A stretch of DNA of 64,000 nucleotides from DATLCF01 sp035526505 (GTDB lineage: Bacteria; Patescibacteriota; Saccharimonadia; Saccharimonadales; UBA4665), in contig DATLCF010000002.1 in NCBI GenBank assembly GCA_035526505.1, positions 186,001 through 250,000 of the forward strand. The letters run 5' to 3'. Under the pieces are notes generated by a model. The model had not been told where the DNA came from and did not search any database. It saw nothing but the letters and a program-made list of their open reading frames with translations. Shown one piece after another: positions 35,872 to 44,646 of this stretch; the stretch's first letter is position 1; the number at the start of each line of letters is the position of its first letter. The translations under genes were made by a program, and so were the position numbers.

Positions 35872-37056
35872 ATGGCAGACACATTTGACCGCAGCAAGCC
35901 GCACGTTAACGTAGGTACCATGGGCCACGTGGACCACGGTAAGACTACCCTAACTGCAGCCATCACTGCTGTACTTGCAAAGCGCCTTCCCAGCGCTACC
36001 AACAAATCAATCGCGTACGACCAAATCGACAACGCCCCCGAAGAGCGTCAGCGTGGTATTACCATTGCTACCAGCCACCAGGAATACGAAAGCGAAAAGC
36101 GCCACTACGCGCACGTCGACATGCCCGGTCACGCCGACTACGTCAAAAACATGATTACCGGTGCTGCCCAAATTGACGGTGCCATCCTGGTTGTATCTGC
36201 TGCCGACGGCCCTATGCCGCAAACCCGCGAACACGTACTGCTTGCCAAGCAAGTGGGCGTACCAAGCATTTTGGTATTTATGAACAAAATGGACCTGGCC
36301 GACGCCGAACTGGTCGACCTGGTTGAAGAAGAAATCCGCGACCTGCTGGCCAAGTACGAATTCGACCGCGACTGCCCGATCGTCCGCGGCAGCGCCACCA
36401 AGGCCCTGGAAGGCGACAAAGAAAACGAAGACAAAATTATGGAACTGGTTGCAGCTATGGATGACTACATTCCAAACCCCAAGCGCGACCTGGACAAGCC
36501 ATTCCTTATGCCTATCGAAGACGTCTTTAGTATCAAGGGTCGTGGCACCGTAGCCACCGGCCGTATCGAACAAGGTGTAGTCAAGATTAACGACGAAGTC
36601 GAAATCGTTGGTATCCGCGACACCCGCAAATCTGTTGTTACTGGTATCGAAGCCTTCAAAAAGCAGCTCGACCAAGGCCAGGCAGGCGACAACGCCGGTG
36701 TACTGCTGCGCGGTATCGAGCGCGACGACATCGAGCGCGGCCAGGTGCTTGCCAAGCCGGGCAGCATTACCCCTCACACCGAATTTGAAAGTGAAGTGTA
36801 CATCCTTACCAAGGAAGAAGGCGGCCGCCACACACCATTCTTTAAGGGCTACAAGCCACAGTTCTACTTCCGCACCACGGACGTAACCGGTGAAGTTGAA
36901 CTGCCAGCCGATAAAGAAATGGTTATGCCGGGCGACACCGTAACCTTTAAAGTTAAGTTACTTGCACCTATTGCTATGGACCAAGGCTTGCGCTTTGCTA
37001 TCCGCGAAGGCGGCCGCACGGTCGGCGCCGGTGTAGTCACTAAAGTAGTTAAATAA
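35872..37056 (+). CDS. tuf: Elongation factor Tu
   Basis: Delivers aminoacyl-tRNA to the ribosome, 394 residues. G1 GHVDHGKT, G2 RGITI, G3 DMPGH, G4 NKMD and G5 GSATKA are all canonical, in contrast to the EF-G of this window. The switch-adjacent and domain II/III sequences are normal. It is followed by rpsJ, so tuf and rpsJ probably form a unit separated from the rest of the S10 operon by about 5.6 kb. Confidence 0.98.
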   Translation: MADTFDRSKPHVNVGTMGHVDHGKTTLTAAITAVLAKRLPSATNKSIAYDQIDNAPEERQRGITIATSHQEYESEKRHYAHVDMPGHADYVKNMITGAAQIDGAILVVSAADGPMPQTREHVLLAKQVGVPSILVFMNKMDLADAELVDLVEEEIRDLLAKYEFDRDCPIVRGSATKALEGDKENEDKIMELVAAMDDYIPNPKRDLDKPFLMPIEDVFSIKGRGTVATGRIEQGVVKINDEVEIVGIRDTRKSVVTGIEAFKKQLDQGQAGDNAGVLLRGIERDDIERGQVLAKPGSITPHTEFESEVYILTKEEGGRHTPFFKGYKPQFYFRTTDVTGEVELPADKEMVMPGDTVTFKVKLLAPIAMDQGLRFAIREGGRTVGAGVVTKVVK

Positions 37057-37103
37057 CATAAGCTATTGCAAAGTAGCTCGCACATTACAAAGGAATATCG
37101 ACA

Positions 37104-37433
37104 ATGGTAGCAGAACCCAAAAAAGACACTAAGCAGCGCATCCGCATCCGTTTAAAGGCATACGACCACAAAGTGATCGATCAAGCCGCCAAACAAATTG
37201 TAGATACCGCACTGCGCACGGGCGCTACCATTGCCGGCCCTATTCCGCTGCCCACCGACCGTAGCACGTTTACTGTGGTCAAAAGCCCGCACGTGTACAA
37301 AAAAGGCCGCGAGCAGTTTGAAATGCGTGTGCACAAACGTCTTATCGACGTTACCGAACCTACGCCTAAAACTATCGACAGTCTCATGAACCTCAGCCTA
37401 CCAGCTGGGTGCGACGTCGAAATTAAAATGTAA
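37104..37433 (+). CDS. rpsJ: Ribosomal protein uS10
   Basis: 109 residues; also the NusE partner of transcription antitermination. Shows [34 protein letters not shown] and the C-terminal [11 protein letters not shown]. It is normally directly before rplC; here it follows tuf and is closed by a terminator. Confidence 0.98.
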   Translation: MVAEPKKDTKQRIRIRLKAYDHKVIDQAAKQIVDTALRTGATIAGPIPLPTDRSTFTVVKSPHVYKKGREQFEMRVHKRLIDVTEPTPKTIDSLMNLSLPAGCDVEIKM

Positions 37434-37452
37434 TTTATAACCTCACAAACAC

Positions 37453-37483
37453 AAAAACCGTCCAAACCTTGGGCGGTTTTTTG
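37453..37483 (+). terminator. Intrinsic terminator after rpsJ
   Basis: AAAACCGTCC / GGGCGGTTTT stem including one G-U pair, followed by a T run. Confidence 0.85.
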
Positions 37484-37499
37484 GCTCGGAATATTATTT

Positions 37500-37796
37500 A
37501 TGGAAACCCACCCTTCATCATCTTATAACCCCAACGTAACACTCGGCCAGATTTTGATGGCACATGCTCGAGTACACGATATATCCTGCCCGGAAGCGTT
37601 ATCGGCCGCAGTTACGACAGCCGATGAACTTGGCGCACAATTTATTGCAAATCTTGCTGCAGCTTCACATGCTGCTTGGGATAACAGGCCGGCAATACCG
37701 CGTGGCGAGCAAGGACCCGCTGTTACGGCAGCCGTCGCCCTCCTTACTGACAAGCTGGGGCTCGGCGAACAGATCCGCTCTCCGCACAGCAGTTAA
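37500..37796 (+). CDS. Hypothetical protein (98 residues)
   Basis: Not recognised. It is predicted helical and Ala-rich ([41 protein letters not shown]) with no signal peptide. It sits alone between the rpsJ terminator and the convergent ilvA; an AT-rich box TATTAT lies just before the ATG. Its composition resembles the 86-residue gene in the S10 operon. Confidence 0.5.
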   Translation: METHPSSSYNPNVTLGQILMAHARVHDISCPEALSAAVTTADELGAQFIANLAAASHAAWDNRPAIPRGEQGPAVTAAVALLTDKLGLGEQIRSPHSS

Positions 37797-37824
37797 CACG
37801 ACTCCAGCCATACCTCACACACCC

Positions 37825-39327
37825 TTAGCGGATAAATAGTTGCATACTGTGCGACATATCAGCTGGGGCAAAATCATAGGTTGAAGCATGCAGCGCCTTT
37901 TCTAGATCTTTTGTATTAGCAGTCTCAAAGCCCACCAGTACATCACCCACGTCACCACCTTGGCCGCGATAATGGAATAGGCTAATGTTCCAGGTGCCGC
38001 TCATAATTTTCAAAAAGTCGTTCAGTGCGCCAGGCCGCTCTGGGAAATTAATGCGGTAAAAGTGTTCGTTTTGGGCGTGGGGTGCCGGGCCGCCAATCAT
38101 GTAGCGTACATGCTCTTTGGCCACGTCGTCGGCGGACAAATCTCTAAACTCGTATGCATGTTGCTCCATTTTTTTCGTAAACATTGCTTTATCTAATGTG
38201 CCGCTCATGCCAATGCCTACTAGTATGTATGCTTGGCCGCGTTGGCGCAGGCGATAGCCAAACTGGGTAATGTTATGCCCGTTAACGATGTTGTGGCAAA
38301 AACACTGCAAGGCGCCGGGCTTTTCGGGTAGGGTAACGGCAAATAAGGCTTCGCGGCCGCTGCCCAATAATGTGCGTTCGGCCACAAACTGCAAGCGCTC
38401 AAACGTCATGTTGGCGCCACTGCAAATAGCCACGGCCTGGGCATCCTGCATATTATGCGCGGCAGCATAGGCGGCTAGGCCGGCCGTAGCCAGAGCACCC
38501 GAAGGCTCAACAATACTACGCGTTTCTTCAAAAATAGCTTTAATGGCAGCGCATAGTTGGTCGTTGGTAACCACCACACTGTCATCCACCAGCTGTTTGA
38601 TCACTTCAAACGTATATTCACCCAGTTGTTTGACAGCAGTGCCATCGGCAAAAATCCCGACATGGCTTAGCTGCACGCGCTGGCCTTTTTTAAGCGAAGG
38701 CTGCATGGTATTAGCATCTTCGGACTGTACGCCAATAACAGTAACCTCGGGGCGCAACGCCTTAACATATTGGGCAATGCCGGCAATCAGCCCGCCGCCG
38801 CCCACGGGCACAAAAATGTGCGTTACGCTTGGCAATTGTTCTAAAATTTCGCGCCCCACCGTGCCTTGACCGGCAATAACCAACGGATCGTCAAAGGGAT
38901 GGATATAGGTACGGCCAGTTTCTGCCACCCGCTGTTTGCAGTGGTGGGCAGCGTCGGAATAGCTGTCGCCAGCTAGCTCTACCTCGGCCCCATAAGACTT
39001 TACCGCGTCAATTTTAATGCCAGGCGTGGTGCGCGGCATGATAATTAAAGCTGAAATATCAAGTTTTTTAGCAGCCAACGCTACGCCCTGGGCATGGTTG
39101 CCAGCACTGGCGGCAATAACACCGCGCTGGCGTTCAGCGTTGGTTAGTTGCACGATCTTGTTGTAAGCACCCCGGAGCTTAAAGGAATGTACAGGCTGCA
39201 AATCTTCCCGTTTAAGATATGCCTGGGTGCCTAGGCTATCGCTCAGCTTAACAGCCCGCTCTAGCGGCGTTTCCACGGCCACGTCGTACACGCGGGCCAA
39301 CAGCGTTTGTTTAAGGGCATTATTCAT
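37825..39327 (-). CDS. ilvA: Threonine dehydratase (biosynthetic type)
   Basis: PLP enzyme converting threonine to 2-oxobutyrate, 500 residues. The PLP lysine is K50 in SFKLRGAYNK, and the phosphate loop is GGGGLIAG. The C-terminal 180 residues hold two ACT-like regulatory units, each beginning near an FPERPGAL or LPEKPGAL motif, as in the isoleucine-inhibited biosynthetic form rather than the short catabolic form. Its start overlaps the ilvN stop by ATGA. The 2-aminocrotonate it releases is the substrate of RidA, encoded first in the same operon. Confidence 0.95.
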   Translation of the reverse strand: MNNALKQTLLARVYDVAVETPLERAVKLSDSLGTQAYLKREDLQPVHSFKLRGAYNKIVQLTNAERQRGVIAASAGNHAQGVALAAKKLDISALIIMPRTTPGIKIDAVKSYGAEVELAGDSYSDAAHHCKQRVAETGRTYIHPFDDPLVIAGQGTVGREILEQLPSVTHIFVPVGGGGLIAGIAQYVKALRPEVTVIGVQSEDANTMQPSLKKGQRVQLSHVGIFADGTAVKQLGEYTFEVIKQLVDDSVVVTNDQLCAAIKAIFEETRSIVEPSGALATAGLAAYAAAHNMQDAQAVAICSGANMTFERLQFVAERTLLGSGREALFAVTLPEKPGALQCFCHNIVNGHNITQFGYRLRQRGQAYILVGIGMSGTLDKAMFTKKMEQHAYEFRDLSADDVAKEHVRYMIGGPAPHAQNEHFYRINFPERPGALNDFLKIMSGTWNISLFHYRGQGGDVGDVLVGFETANTKDLEKALHASTYDFAPADMSHSMQLFIR

Positions 39328-39575
39328 AATTTTCCTTCTGCAACGATAACTTGTTTAACATCTATTAGCTTTTCCAGTTGGGCGGTAATTTGTTCAATAC
39401 GCGGCACATTTTGTACCACAATAATCATGGTCGAAAAGTGCGTGTCGTCGTGTGGTTCGACCTGCACGCTGCGAATATTGCAGTTGCGACGGGCGAATAC
39501 ATGGGCCACACGCACCAGCACACCGGGCACATCGCGCACTTGTAGCTTGATTACGTATGTTATGTGCGGCATCAT
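39324..39575 (-). CDS. ilvN: Acetolactate synthase small (regulatory) subunit, ACT domain only
   Basis: 83 residues forming a single ACT domain ([33 protein letters not shown]), the size of IlvM/IlvN short subunits without the second domain of IlvH. It should bind the large subunit and mediate valine feedback. ATGA overlaps on both sides tie it to ilvB and ilvA. Confidence 0.88.
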   Translation of the reverse strand: MMPHITYVIKLQVRDVPGVLVRVAHVFARRNCNIRSVQVEPHDDTHFSTMIIVVQNVPRIEQITAQLEKLIDVKQVIVAEGKL

Positions 39576-41278
39576 GTACTCCCCGTTGGTTTTTCCAGCT
39601 TGGTAGTGGGCGCTTCGATAATCATTCTGTCCAGTGGCGCACCGGCCGGGATCATAGGGAAAACATTTTCGTTCTTTACCACTTCTACGTTTATCACCAC
39701 CGGCCGGTCGTTGATTGCCAGCGCTTCTTTCAATTTCTGCTCAACCTCGTCTGTTTGCTGAATATGAACGCCCTTGGCGCCATACGCCTTGGCCAGCATG
39801 GCAAAGTCCGGGTTGCCCGTCAGGTCTACGCCGCTTTCACGGTTGTCGAAAAACAGTTCTTGCCACTGGCGCACCATGCCTAGGTAGTGGTTGTTCAGCA
39901 CAATGACCTTAATGGGCAGTTTATGAATGCAGGCGGTGGCCAATTCAAAACTGGTCATTTGGAACCCCCCATCGCCCACGAACGCAACGACTTGTTTGTC
40001 GGGGTAGGCAAACTGAGCACCAATGGCGGCCGGCATGCCAAAGCCCATAGTGCCAGCCCCACCAGAACTGAGCCAATGGTTGGGTGCATTGGTTTTATAA
40101 AATTGTGCCGCCCACATTTGATGCTGGCCCACATCGGTCGCCACAATAGCCTGGCCATGGGTAAGCTTGTACAAAGTATCGATCACATACTGCATAGGTA
40201 TGCCGTTCCCGCTGCGGTAGCGTAGTGGATACTGCTGCTTGTAGCCATCCAGGTGTTTGTTCCAGGTCGTATGCACGGTTGGCTGGGCAGCTTTGCATAA
40301 GGCCTGCAAGGCCTTATTGGCGTCGGCTTGTACGCTTACATCTGTTTTTATCATCTTGTCCAGCTCGGCTGCGTCAATATCTATATGGGCGATGAATGCA
40401 TTTTTACAGAACGCCTTAGCGTCGCCAATAATGCGGTCGTCAAAACGCGACCCTACATTCAGTAAAAAGTCGCATTCCATAATGGCTTTGTTGGCATAGG
40501 CCGTGCCGTGCATACCCAGCATACCCAAGCTAAGACGATGTGTTTCCGGAAACGCGCCTTTGCCCAGCAGCGTCGTCGTTACTGGCGTGTCCATGGCCGT
40601 GGCCAATTGCTTGAGGGTATCTTGGGCCTTGGCAATCAGCACACCATGGCCAGCCAGAATAACCGGGCGCTTGGCGTTACCCCAAGACAGCGCAATCTGC
40701 TTAATCTTGCTTGGGTCCACTTTGTGCTGGTGTGTGTATGCCGGCAAATCCAGGGGCTCGTTCAGATTGCCGGTAAATGGGCCGGAGCTAACGTCTTTAG
40801 GGATATCGATTAGCACCGGACCCGGGCGGCCGGTGGTAGCCACATGGAACGCTTCGCTTACAATACGCGGCAGATCATTGGTGTCGTGTGCCATATAATT
40901 GTGCTTTACCACTGGCATAGTCATGTTAAACACATCTGCTTCCTGGAACGCGTCCAGCCCCAACATGGGTCGGATCTGCTGGCCGCACAGCACAATAATG
41001 GGCACACTATCCATGTGCGCAGTCATTAGGCCTGCTACCACATTGCCCGCACCCGGTCCGCTCGTTACTAACACTACCCCCGGCTTACCGCTGGCCCGCG
41101 CAAAGCCATCAGCCATATGCGCCGCGCCTTGTTCGTGCCGCACCAAAATAAATTTTATCTTGGTATGCGTACGGGCAATAGCATCGAACAAGGGTATGGC
41201 CGCACCACCGGAATAGCCAAATATATACTCGACCCCATGTTTTTCGAGCGTTTTAATAACCGCTTCTGCACCATCCAT
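39572..41278 (-). CDS. ilvB: Acetolactate synthase large subunit
   Basis: ThDP-dependent enzyme, 568 residues. The catalytic Glu49 lies in [13 protein letters not shown]. The ThDP/Mg motif is VGDGGFQM followed by [15 protein letters not shown]. The FAD-type acetohydroxyacid synthase middle domain is present. With IlvA it would make 2-aceto-2-hydroxybutyrate or acetolactate. The next pathway enzymes, IlvC and IlvD, are not in this window. Confidence 0.95.
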   Translation of the reverse strand: MDGAEAVIKTLEKHGVEYIFGYSGGAAIPLFDAIARTHTKIKFILVRHEQGAAHMADGFARASGKPGVVLVTSGPGAGNVVAGLMTAHMDSVPIIVLCGQQIRPMLGLDAFQEADVFNMTMPVVKHNYMAHDTNDLPRIVSEAFHVATTGRPGPVLIDIPKDVSSGPFTGNLNEPLDLPAYTHQHKVDPSKIKQIALSWGNAKRPVILAGHGVLIAKAQDTLKQLATAMDTPVTTTLLGKGAFPETHRLSLGMLGMHGTAYANKAIMECDFLLNVGSRFDDRIIGDAKAFCKNAFIAHIDIDAAELDKMIKTDVSVQADANKALQALCKAAQPTVHTTWNKHLDGYKQQYPLRYRSGNGIPMQYVIDTLYKLTHGQAIVATDVGQHQMWAAQFYKTNAPNHWLSSGGAGTMGFGMPAAIGAQFAYPDKQVVAFVGDGGFQMTSFELATACIHKLPIKVIVLNNHYLGMVRQWQELFFDNRESGVDLTGNPDFAMLAKAYGAKGVHIQQTDEVEQKLKEALAINDRPVVINVEVVKNENVFPMIPAGAPLDRMIIEAPTTKLEKPTGST

Positions 41279-41280
41279 AA

Positions 41281-41664
41281 CTAGTCTTTAGCCGCCACTG
41301 CTTCAATTTCTACTCTTATGGGTATATCGCCCGCCACCCGGGGCAATTCCTTAACCGCCACACAGGCCCGGGCCGGCCGTGGTTCGACAAAAAACTGTAC
41401 GTATATATCGTTCATAGCTGCGAAATCGCCCATGTCAGCCAGATATACCGTAGTTTTAAGCACATCGTCCGGGGTTAGCCCCACACTGTCCAGCGCACCA
41501 GCCAGATTAGCCAACGCCAAACGGGTTTGGTCGGCTACTCCATGCGGCGCCGTCTTAGTGGCGACATCAACGCCAACCTGGCCGGAAATAAAATACAGGG
41601 TGCCCGCCTGGCGTACCGGGCTATAGGGCCCAAACGTGCTTGGTTTGTCTTTTTGATTGTTCAC
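41281..41664 (-). CDS. ridA: RidA family enamine/imine deaminase
   Basis: 127 residues, YjgF/YER057c/UK114 fold. It hydrolyses reactive enamines released by PLP enzymes such as IlvA. The substrate-binding Arg is in [14 protein letters not shown] and the C-terminal [13 protein letters not shown] strand is present. It starts with GTG, placed by the strong AGGAGG 6 bases upstream, right after the attenuator terminator, and so is the first structural gene of the ilv operon. Confidence 0.93.
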   Translation of the reverse strand: MNNQKDKPSTFGPYSPVRQAGTLYFISGQVGVDVATKTAPHGVADQTRLALANLAGALDSVGLTPDDVLKTTVYLADMGDFAAMNDIYVQFFVEPRPARACVAVKELPRVAGDIPIRVEIEAVAAKD

Positions 41665-41679
41665 GTTTTACCTCCTGGT

Positions 41680-41770
41680 AATAAAAAAGCCCCGTGGTTA
41701 CGGGGCTTGTGTTGCTATAAAGTTATTTTGTTTATTCTGAGCGAACGAACGCATATGCAACACAGCCCCC
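41680..41770 (-). promoter_or_regulatory. ilv operon transcription attenuator
   Basis: Read on the minus strand. Terminator 3:4 is AAGCCCCG (41708-41701) with CGGGGCTT (41694-41687) plus a T run. Antiterminator 2:3 is GGGGGCTGTGTTGC (41770-41757) with GCAACACAAGCCCC (41715-41702), about 13 bp with one bulge. A protector pairing 1:2 joins GCAACA (41802-41797) to TGTTGC (41762-41757). Region 1 lies just before the Ile codons of the leader peptide, as expected for ribosome-controlled attenuation. Confidence 0.88.
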
Positions 41771-41818
41771 ACGGAGGGTGACAATAATGTCAATAATGTT
41801 GCGCACGTAGTTACTCAT
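41732..41818 (-). CDS. ilv leader peptide
   Basis: 28 codons then TAA. Codons 7-15 read Asn-Ile-Ile-Asp-Ile-Ile-Val-Thr-Leu: four Ile, one Val and one Leu, the end products of the downstream pathway. The ATG is about 5 bases after the predicted transcription start. Ribosomes slowed at the Ile codons would mask region 1 and let the antiterminator form. Confidence 0.85.
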   Translation of the reverse strand: MSNYVRNIIDIIVTLRGGCVAYAFVRSE

Positions 41819-41830
41819 AACTAAAGGTGT

Positions 41831-41858
41831 AGTGTACTCGCTTTGCACACCGCGTCAA
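41831..41858 (-). promoter_or_regulatory. ilv operon promoter
   Basis: On the minus strand, TTGACG (41858-41853) and TACACT (41836-41831), spacer 16 bases. It overlaps the divergent Nudix gene promoter: the ilv -35 falls in the spacer of that promoter. Confidence 0.75.
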
Positions 41859-41870
41859 GCCCGGTATAGT
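41843..41870 (+). promoter_or_regulatory. Promoter of a predicted leaderless Nudix transcript
   Basis: TTGCAC at 41843-41848 and TATAGT at 41865-41870, spacer 16 bases, then 7 bases to the ATG at 41878. Confidence 0.65.
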
Positions 41871-41877
41871 AAGGGCG

Positions 41878-42354
41878 ATGGCAGACAAGGTAACAGTAGC
41901 GGACGAAAAGATCGATCACCGCCGCGGTATTGACCACATTGGTGTATCGGCCTCATTTATTGTGCACGACGGCAACGGCAATGTGCTGTTGCACAAGCGC
42001 GGCCCCAAATGCCGCGACGAGCAAGGCAGGTGGGATGTGGGTGGTGGCGCCATCGAATTTGGCGAATCCATCGACGATGCCGTACGCCGGGAAGTCAAAG
42101 AAGAACTTTGTACCGAACCCCTTGATATTCAATTTCTGACAGTCTACGACGCTCACCGCGAACACAATGGAGTTAAGACTCACTGGATCGCCATTATTCA
42201 CACAGTCCTGGTTGACCCTGCAACCGTCAAAATTGGTGAACCAGACAAAATGGAAGCACTGGAGTGGTTCAATAGCAAAAACTTACCCTCGCCCCTACAC
42301 TCGCAATTCTGGAAAAGTTACCAGCCCGCCCTAGACCAAGGCATTGCAAAATAG
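41878..42354 (+). CDS. Nudix hydrolase
   Basis: 158 residues. The Nudix box reads GGAIEFGESIDDAVRREVKEEL, matching GX5EX7REUXEE. The segment VLLHKRGPKCRDEQGRWDVGGG is typical of enzymes that clear nucleoside diphosphate derivatives. The exact substrate is unknown. Divergent from the ilv operon. Confidence 0.9.
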   Translation: MADKVTVADEKIDHRRGIDHIGVSASFIVHDGNGNVLLHKRGPKCRDEQGRWDVGGGAIEFGESIDDAVRREVKEELCTEPLDIQFLTVYDAHREHNGVKTHWIAIIHTVLVDPATVKIGEPDKMEALEWFNSKNLPSPLHSQFWKSYQPALDQGIAK

Positions 42355-42379
42355 CAGGCATGTAGGTTTAATAAAGCTA

Positions 42380-42655
42380 ATGGCAAAACAAAAACGCTCA
42401 GTTCGCGGCACCCAGGAACCAGATGGCAGCTATCTGCTTAAGCTGGTATTGTACGTAATCGTGGGTTCGCTGTGGCTGCGCATTACTACCCGCGCTAACA
42501 CGCAGATCCCTGTGCCGGCCGGGCTTATCATCGGCTTGCTATTCGCCAGCCACGAACATTTTCGTATCGACCGCAAGATTGAATACGCCGTACTGCTTGT
42601 CGCCATGCTCATGGGTTATCTCGTGCCCGCTTACGGCCTATACATTAATCTTTAG
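42380..42655 (+). CDS. Small integral membrane protein (91 residues)
   Basis: Two or three membrane helices: LLKLVLYVIVGSLWLRI, VPAGLIIGLLFAS and YAVLLVAMLMGYLVPAYGLYI, after a basic N-terminus. Not recognised. A TTTAAT box lies 7 bases before the ATG at 42380, so it may be leaderless; the longer in-frame start would overlap the Nudix gene. Confidence 0.65.
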   Translation: MAKQKRSVRGTQEPDGSYLLKLVLYVIVGSLWLRITTRANTQIPVPAGLIIGLLFASHEHFRIDRKIEYAVLLVAMLMGYLVPAYGLYINL

Positions 42656-42673
42656 TGTAGAATTTGCAACACA

Positions 42674-42702
42674 TTGACAGGTGTAGCTCTATTTGTTACA
42701 CT
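42674..42702 (+). promoter_or_regulatory. S10-spc operon promoter
   Basis: TTGACA at 42674-42679 and TACACT at 42697-42702, spacer 17 bases. Predicted start of transcription near 42709, about 300 bases before rplC. Confidence 0.8.
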
Positions 42703-42710
42703 TTGATGGT

Positions 42711-43011
42711 ATATAAAAATCTCCGTACTTGGTGATTTGGGAAGGTCAACCCCTAACAGGGGCAGAAACCACCCGGAGCCGGGCATTTTTATGTCTAGCT
42801 GTCACTATTTAAGTCGGATCATTAATAAGGAAACACGGTTTTGCCTAAGGAGTGCAGCGTGGTGATAGCAGCGAGGAGCGTAGCGTAGACGTACAAATGG
42901 TACGGCGTAGCGAGCACCGGAGCTGATAGCGCCGCGATGTGCGACTCAAGTAGCACGGTAGGGAGGGCTTGCCCGACTGGACGGGCTACGGTGCAGAAGC
43001 GTGAAAGGTGA
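42711..43011 (+). ncRNA. Long structured leader of the S10-spc operon
   Basis: About 300 bases with no convincing gene. The first part closes as nested helices: ATAAAAAT with ATTTTTAT (about 42711-42718 and 42785-42792), CTCCG with CGGAG, GGTG with CACC, and a hairpin CCCC-TAACA-GGGG. The second part (42853-43010) is GC-rich with a CGTAC/GTACG hairpin and a 9-bp helix with one mismatch, GCACGGTAG with CTACGGTGC, around further small hairpins. A 24-codon frame at 42937-43011 is probably chance. It is a candidate cis-regulatory RNA. Confidence 0.55.
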
Positions 43012-43014
43012 ACT

Positions 43015-43632
43015 ATGAAAGCATTAATTACCCGAAAGGTAGGCATGACCAGTACCATCGCTCAGGACGGTACCGTTACTGCTATTACCTTGCTTTCCGC
43101 TAGTCCCTGCGTCATTACGCAGGTCAAAACCAGTGAATCCGACGGCTATACCGCCGTACAGGTTGGTTTTGAGGAAAACACAGAAAAGCGCACTAACAAA
43201 GCGCAACAAGGCCACTTTAAAGCCGCCGGTATGCTCCCGAAGATTATTCGCGAGTTCCGTGTGGACGAAATAACCGAAGACCTCAAGGTTGGAGAAAAAA
43301 TCAGCTCGGAGGTCTTTTCAGTTGGCGACGAAATTGACGCCACGGGTACCAGCAAAGGTAAAGGTTGGGCCGGCACTATTAAGCGTCACAATTTCCACCG
43401 TGGCCGTAAAACACACGGTGGCCGTTCGTACCGCCGCCCCGGTTCTATTGGCTCCATGTACCCGCAAAAGATTTTTAAGGGCAAAAAAATGGCTGGCCAA
43501 ATGGGCGCCGAACAAGTAACCGTCAAGAACCTTAGGGTTGCATTGGTAGATATCGAACACAACATTATCGGCGTTACCGGCGCCGTGCCCGGCCCGCGCA
43601 AGGGTATTGTTGTGATCAAGGAGGCTAAATAA
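43015..43632 (+). CDS. rplC: Ribosomal protein uL3
   Basis: 205 residues. MKALITRKVGMT, KGKGWAGTIKRHNFHRGRKTHGGRSYRRPGSIG and the glycine-rich tip are characteristic. First gene of the operon because uS10 is placed elsewhere. Ends in TAATG overlap with rplD. Confidence 0.98.
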   Translation: MKALITRKVGMTSTIAQDGTVTAITLLSASPCVITQVKTSESDGYTAVQVGFEENTEKRTNKAQQGHFKAAGMLPKIIREFRVDEITEDLKVGEKISSEVFSVGDEIDATGTSKGKGWAGTIKRHNFHRGRKTHGGRSYRRPGSIGSMYPQKIFKGKKMAGQMGAEQVTVKNLRVALVDIEHNIIGVTGAVPGPRKGIVVIKEAK

Positions 43633-44279
43633 TGGCTAACACAACCGTACCTACCTATACAAAAAGCGGCACCAAGGCCACGGCTGCAGCCAAACTGGAT
43701 GCAACGGTCTTTGGCGTGATGCCCGAAAACCACGACCTGCTTAAGCTGGCATACACCGCATACCTGGCCAATGGCCGCGAGAACTTGGCTAACACCAAAA
43801 CCCGCGGCCTTGTTCGTGGCGGTGGCAAAAAGCCCTGGAAACAAAAGGGTACTGGCCGGGCCCGCTTTGGCTCTACCCGTAACCCTATTTGGCGTGGCGG
43901 TGGTATTGTTTTTGGCCCCACGGGCTTAGAAAACTACACCAAAAAAATGCACGTAGGTGCCAAGCGCCAGGCTATTCGCCAGGCACTGAGCCTGTCTGCT
44001 TCCGAAGGCCGCATTCGCGTTGTCGAAGAGTTTGACACCAAAGAGGGCAAGGTAAGCAATACTGCCAAGCTCCTAGGCAAAATCGATGCCAAGGGCTCGG
44101 TGCTGTTGGTACTGGACCATAAAGACGAGTTAGTCGAACGCGCTACCAATAACTTACCAAAGGTTAAGCCGGTACACGCCAGCTACCTGAATGTATACGA
44201 CATCATGAACGCCGACGTTATCGTTATCAGCCACAAGAGCCTGAACATTATTAACGAATGGCTCGGAGGTAAGAAGTAA
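43632..44279 (+). CDS. rplD: Ribosomal protein uL4
   Basis: 215 residues. The exit-tunnel loop with TRGLVRGGGKKPWKQKGTGRARFGSTRNPIWRGGGIVFGP is conserved. In gammaproteobacteria L4 represses its own operon through the leader, which is relevant to the structured leader here. Overlaps both neighbours by TAATG. Confidence 0.98.
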   Translation: MANTTVPTYTKSGTKATAAAKLDATVFGVMPENHDLLKLAYTAYLANGRENLANTKTRGLVRGGGKKPWKQKGTGRARFGSTRNPIWRGGGIVFGPTGLENYTKKMHVGAKRQAIRQALSLSASEGRIRVVEEFDTKEGKVSNTAKLLGKIDAKGSVLLVLDHKDELVERATNNLPKVKPVHASYLNVYDIMNADVIVISHKSLNIINEWLGGKK

Positions 44280-44644
44280 TGGACAAGCAACTAACTCTTA
44301 TCCCGCGCCTAAGCGAAAAGACCTTTGGGTTAAGTGAAGTGCGCAACACCTATGTCTTTACCGTACCCGCCGGCGCCAACAAGCACACCGTGGCCGGCGC
44401 TGTAGCCGCCCAGTTTGAAGTAACCGTGCTGAACGTTAACATTACTAATGTTAAGGGCAAGCCCAAGCGTTCTGTACGCAAGGGTTCTCGGCCCACCATG
44501 GGCAAGCGCTCGGACATTAAAAAGGCTTATGTAACCCTTAAAGAAGGCGACAAACTGCCGTTCTTCGCCACCGAAGACGACGACAAAGCTACCAAAAAGG
44601 CTGACAAAAAAGCCGCCAAGGCCACAAAGAAAGAGGAGAAGTAA
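44279..44644 (+). CDS. rplW: Ribosomal protein uL23
   Basis: 121 residues. The core (LIPRLSEKTFGLSEVRNTYVFTVP ... KPKRSVRKGSRPTMGKRSDIKKAYVTL) is normal; a tail of about 25 residues rich in Lys, Asp and Ala (from EDDDKATKK) extends past the family end. uL23 lines the tunnel exit and docks trigger factor. Confidence 0.96.
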   Translation: MDKQLTLIPRLSEKTFGLSEVRNTYVFTVPAGANKHTVAGAVAAQFEVTVLNVNITNVKGKPKRSVRKGSRPTMGKRSDIKKAYVTLKEGDKLPFFATEDDDKATKKADKKAAKATKKEEK

Positions 44645-44646
44645 CC

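Noticed and set aside
42745..42792. Known riboswitch class (fluoride, preQ1 or similar) before rplC
   Set aside because: The hairpin pattern does not match conserved cores that I know, and the downstream genes are ribosomal proteins.
42937..43011. 24-codon peptide just before rplC
   Set aside because: No ribosome binding site and the sequence overlaps a long helix; it is more likely a chance frame within the structured leader.
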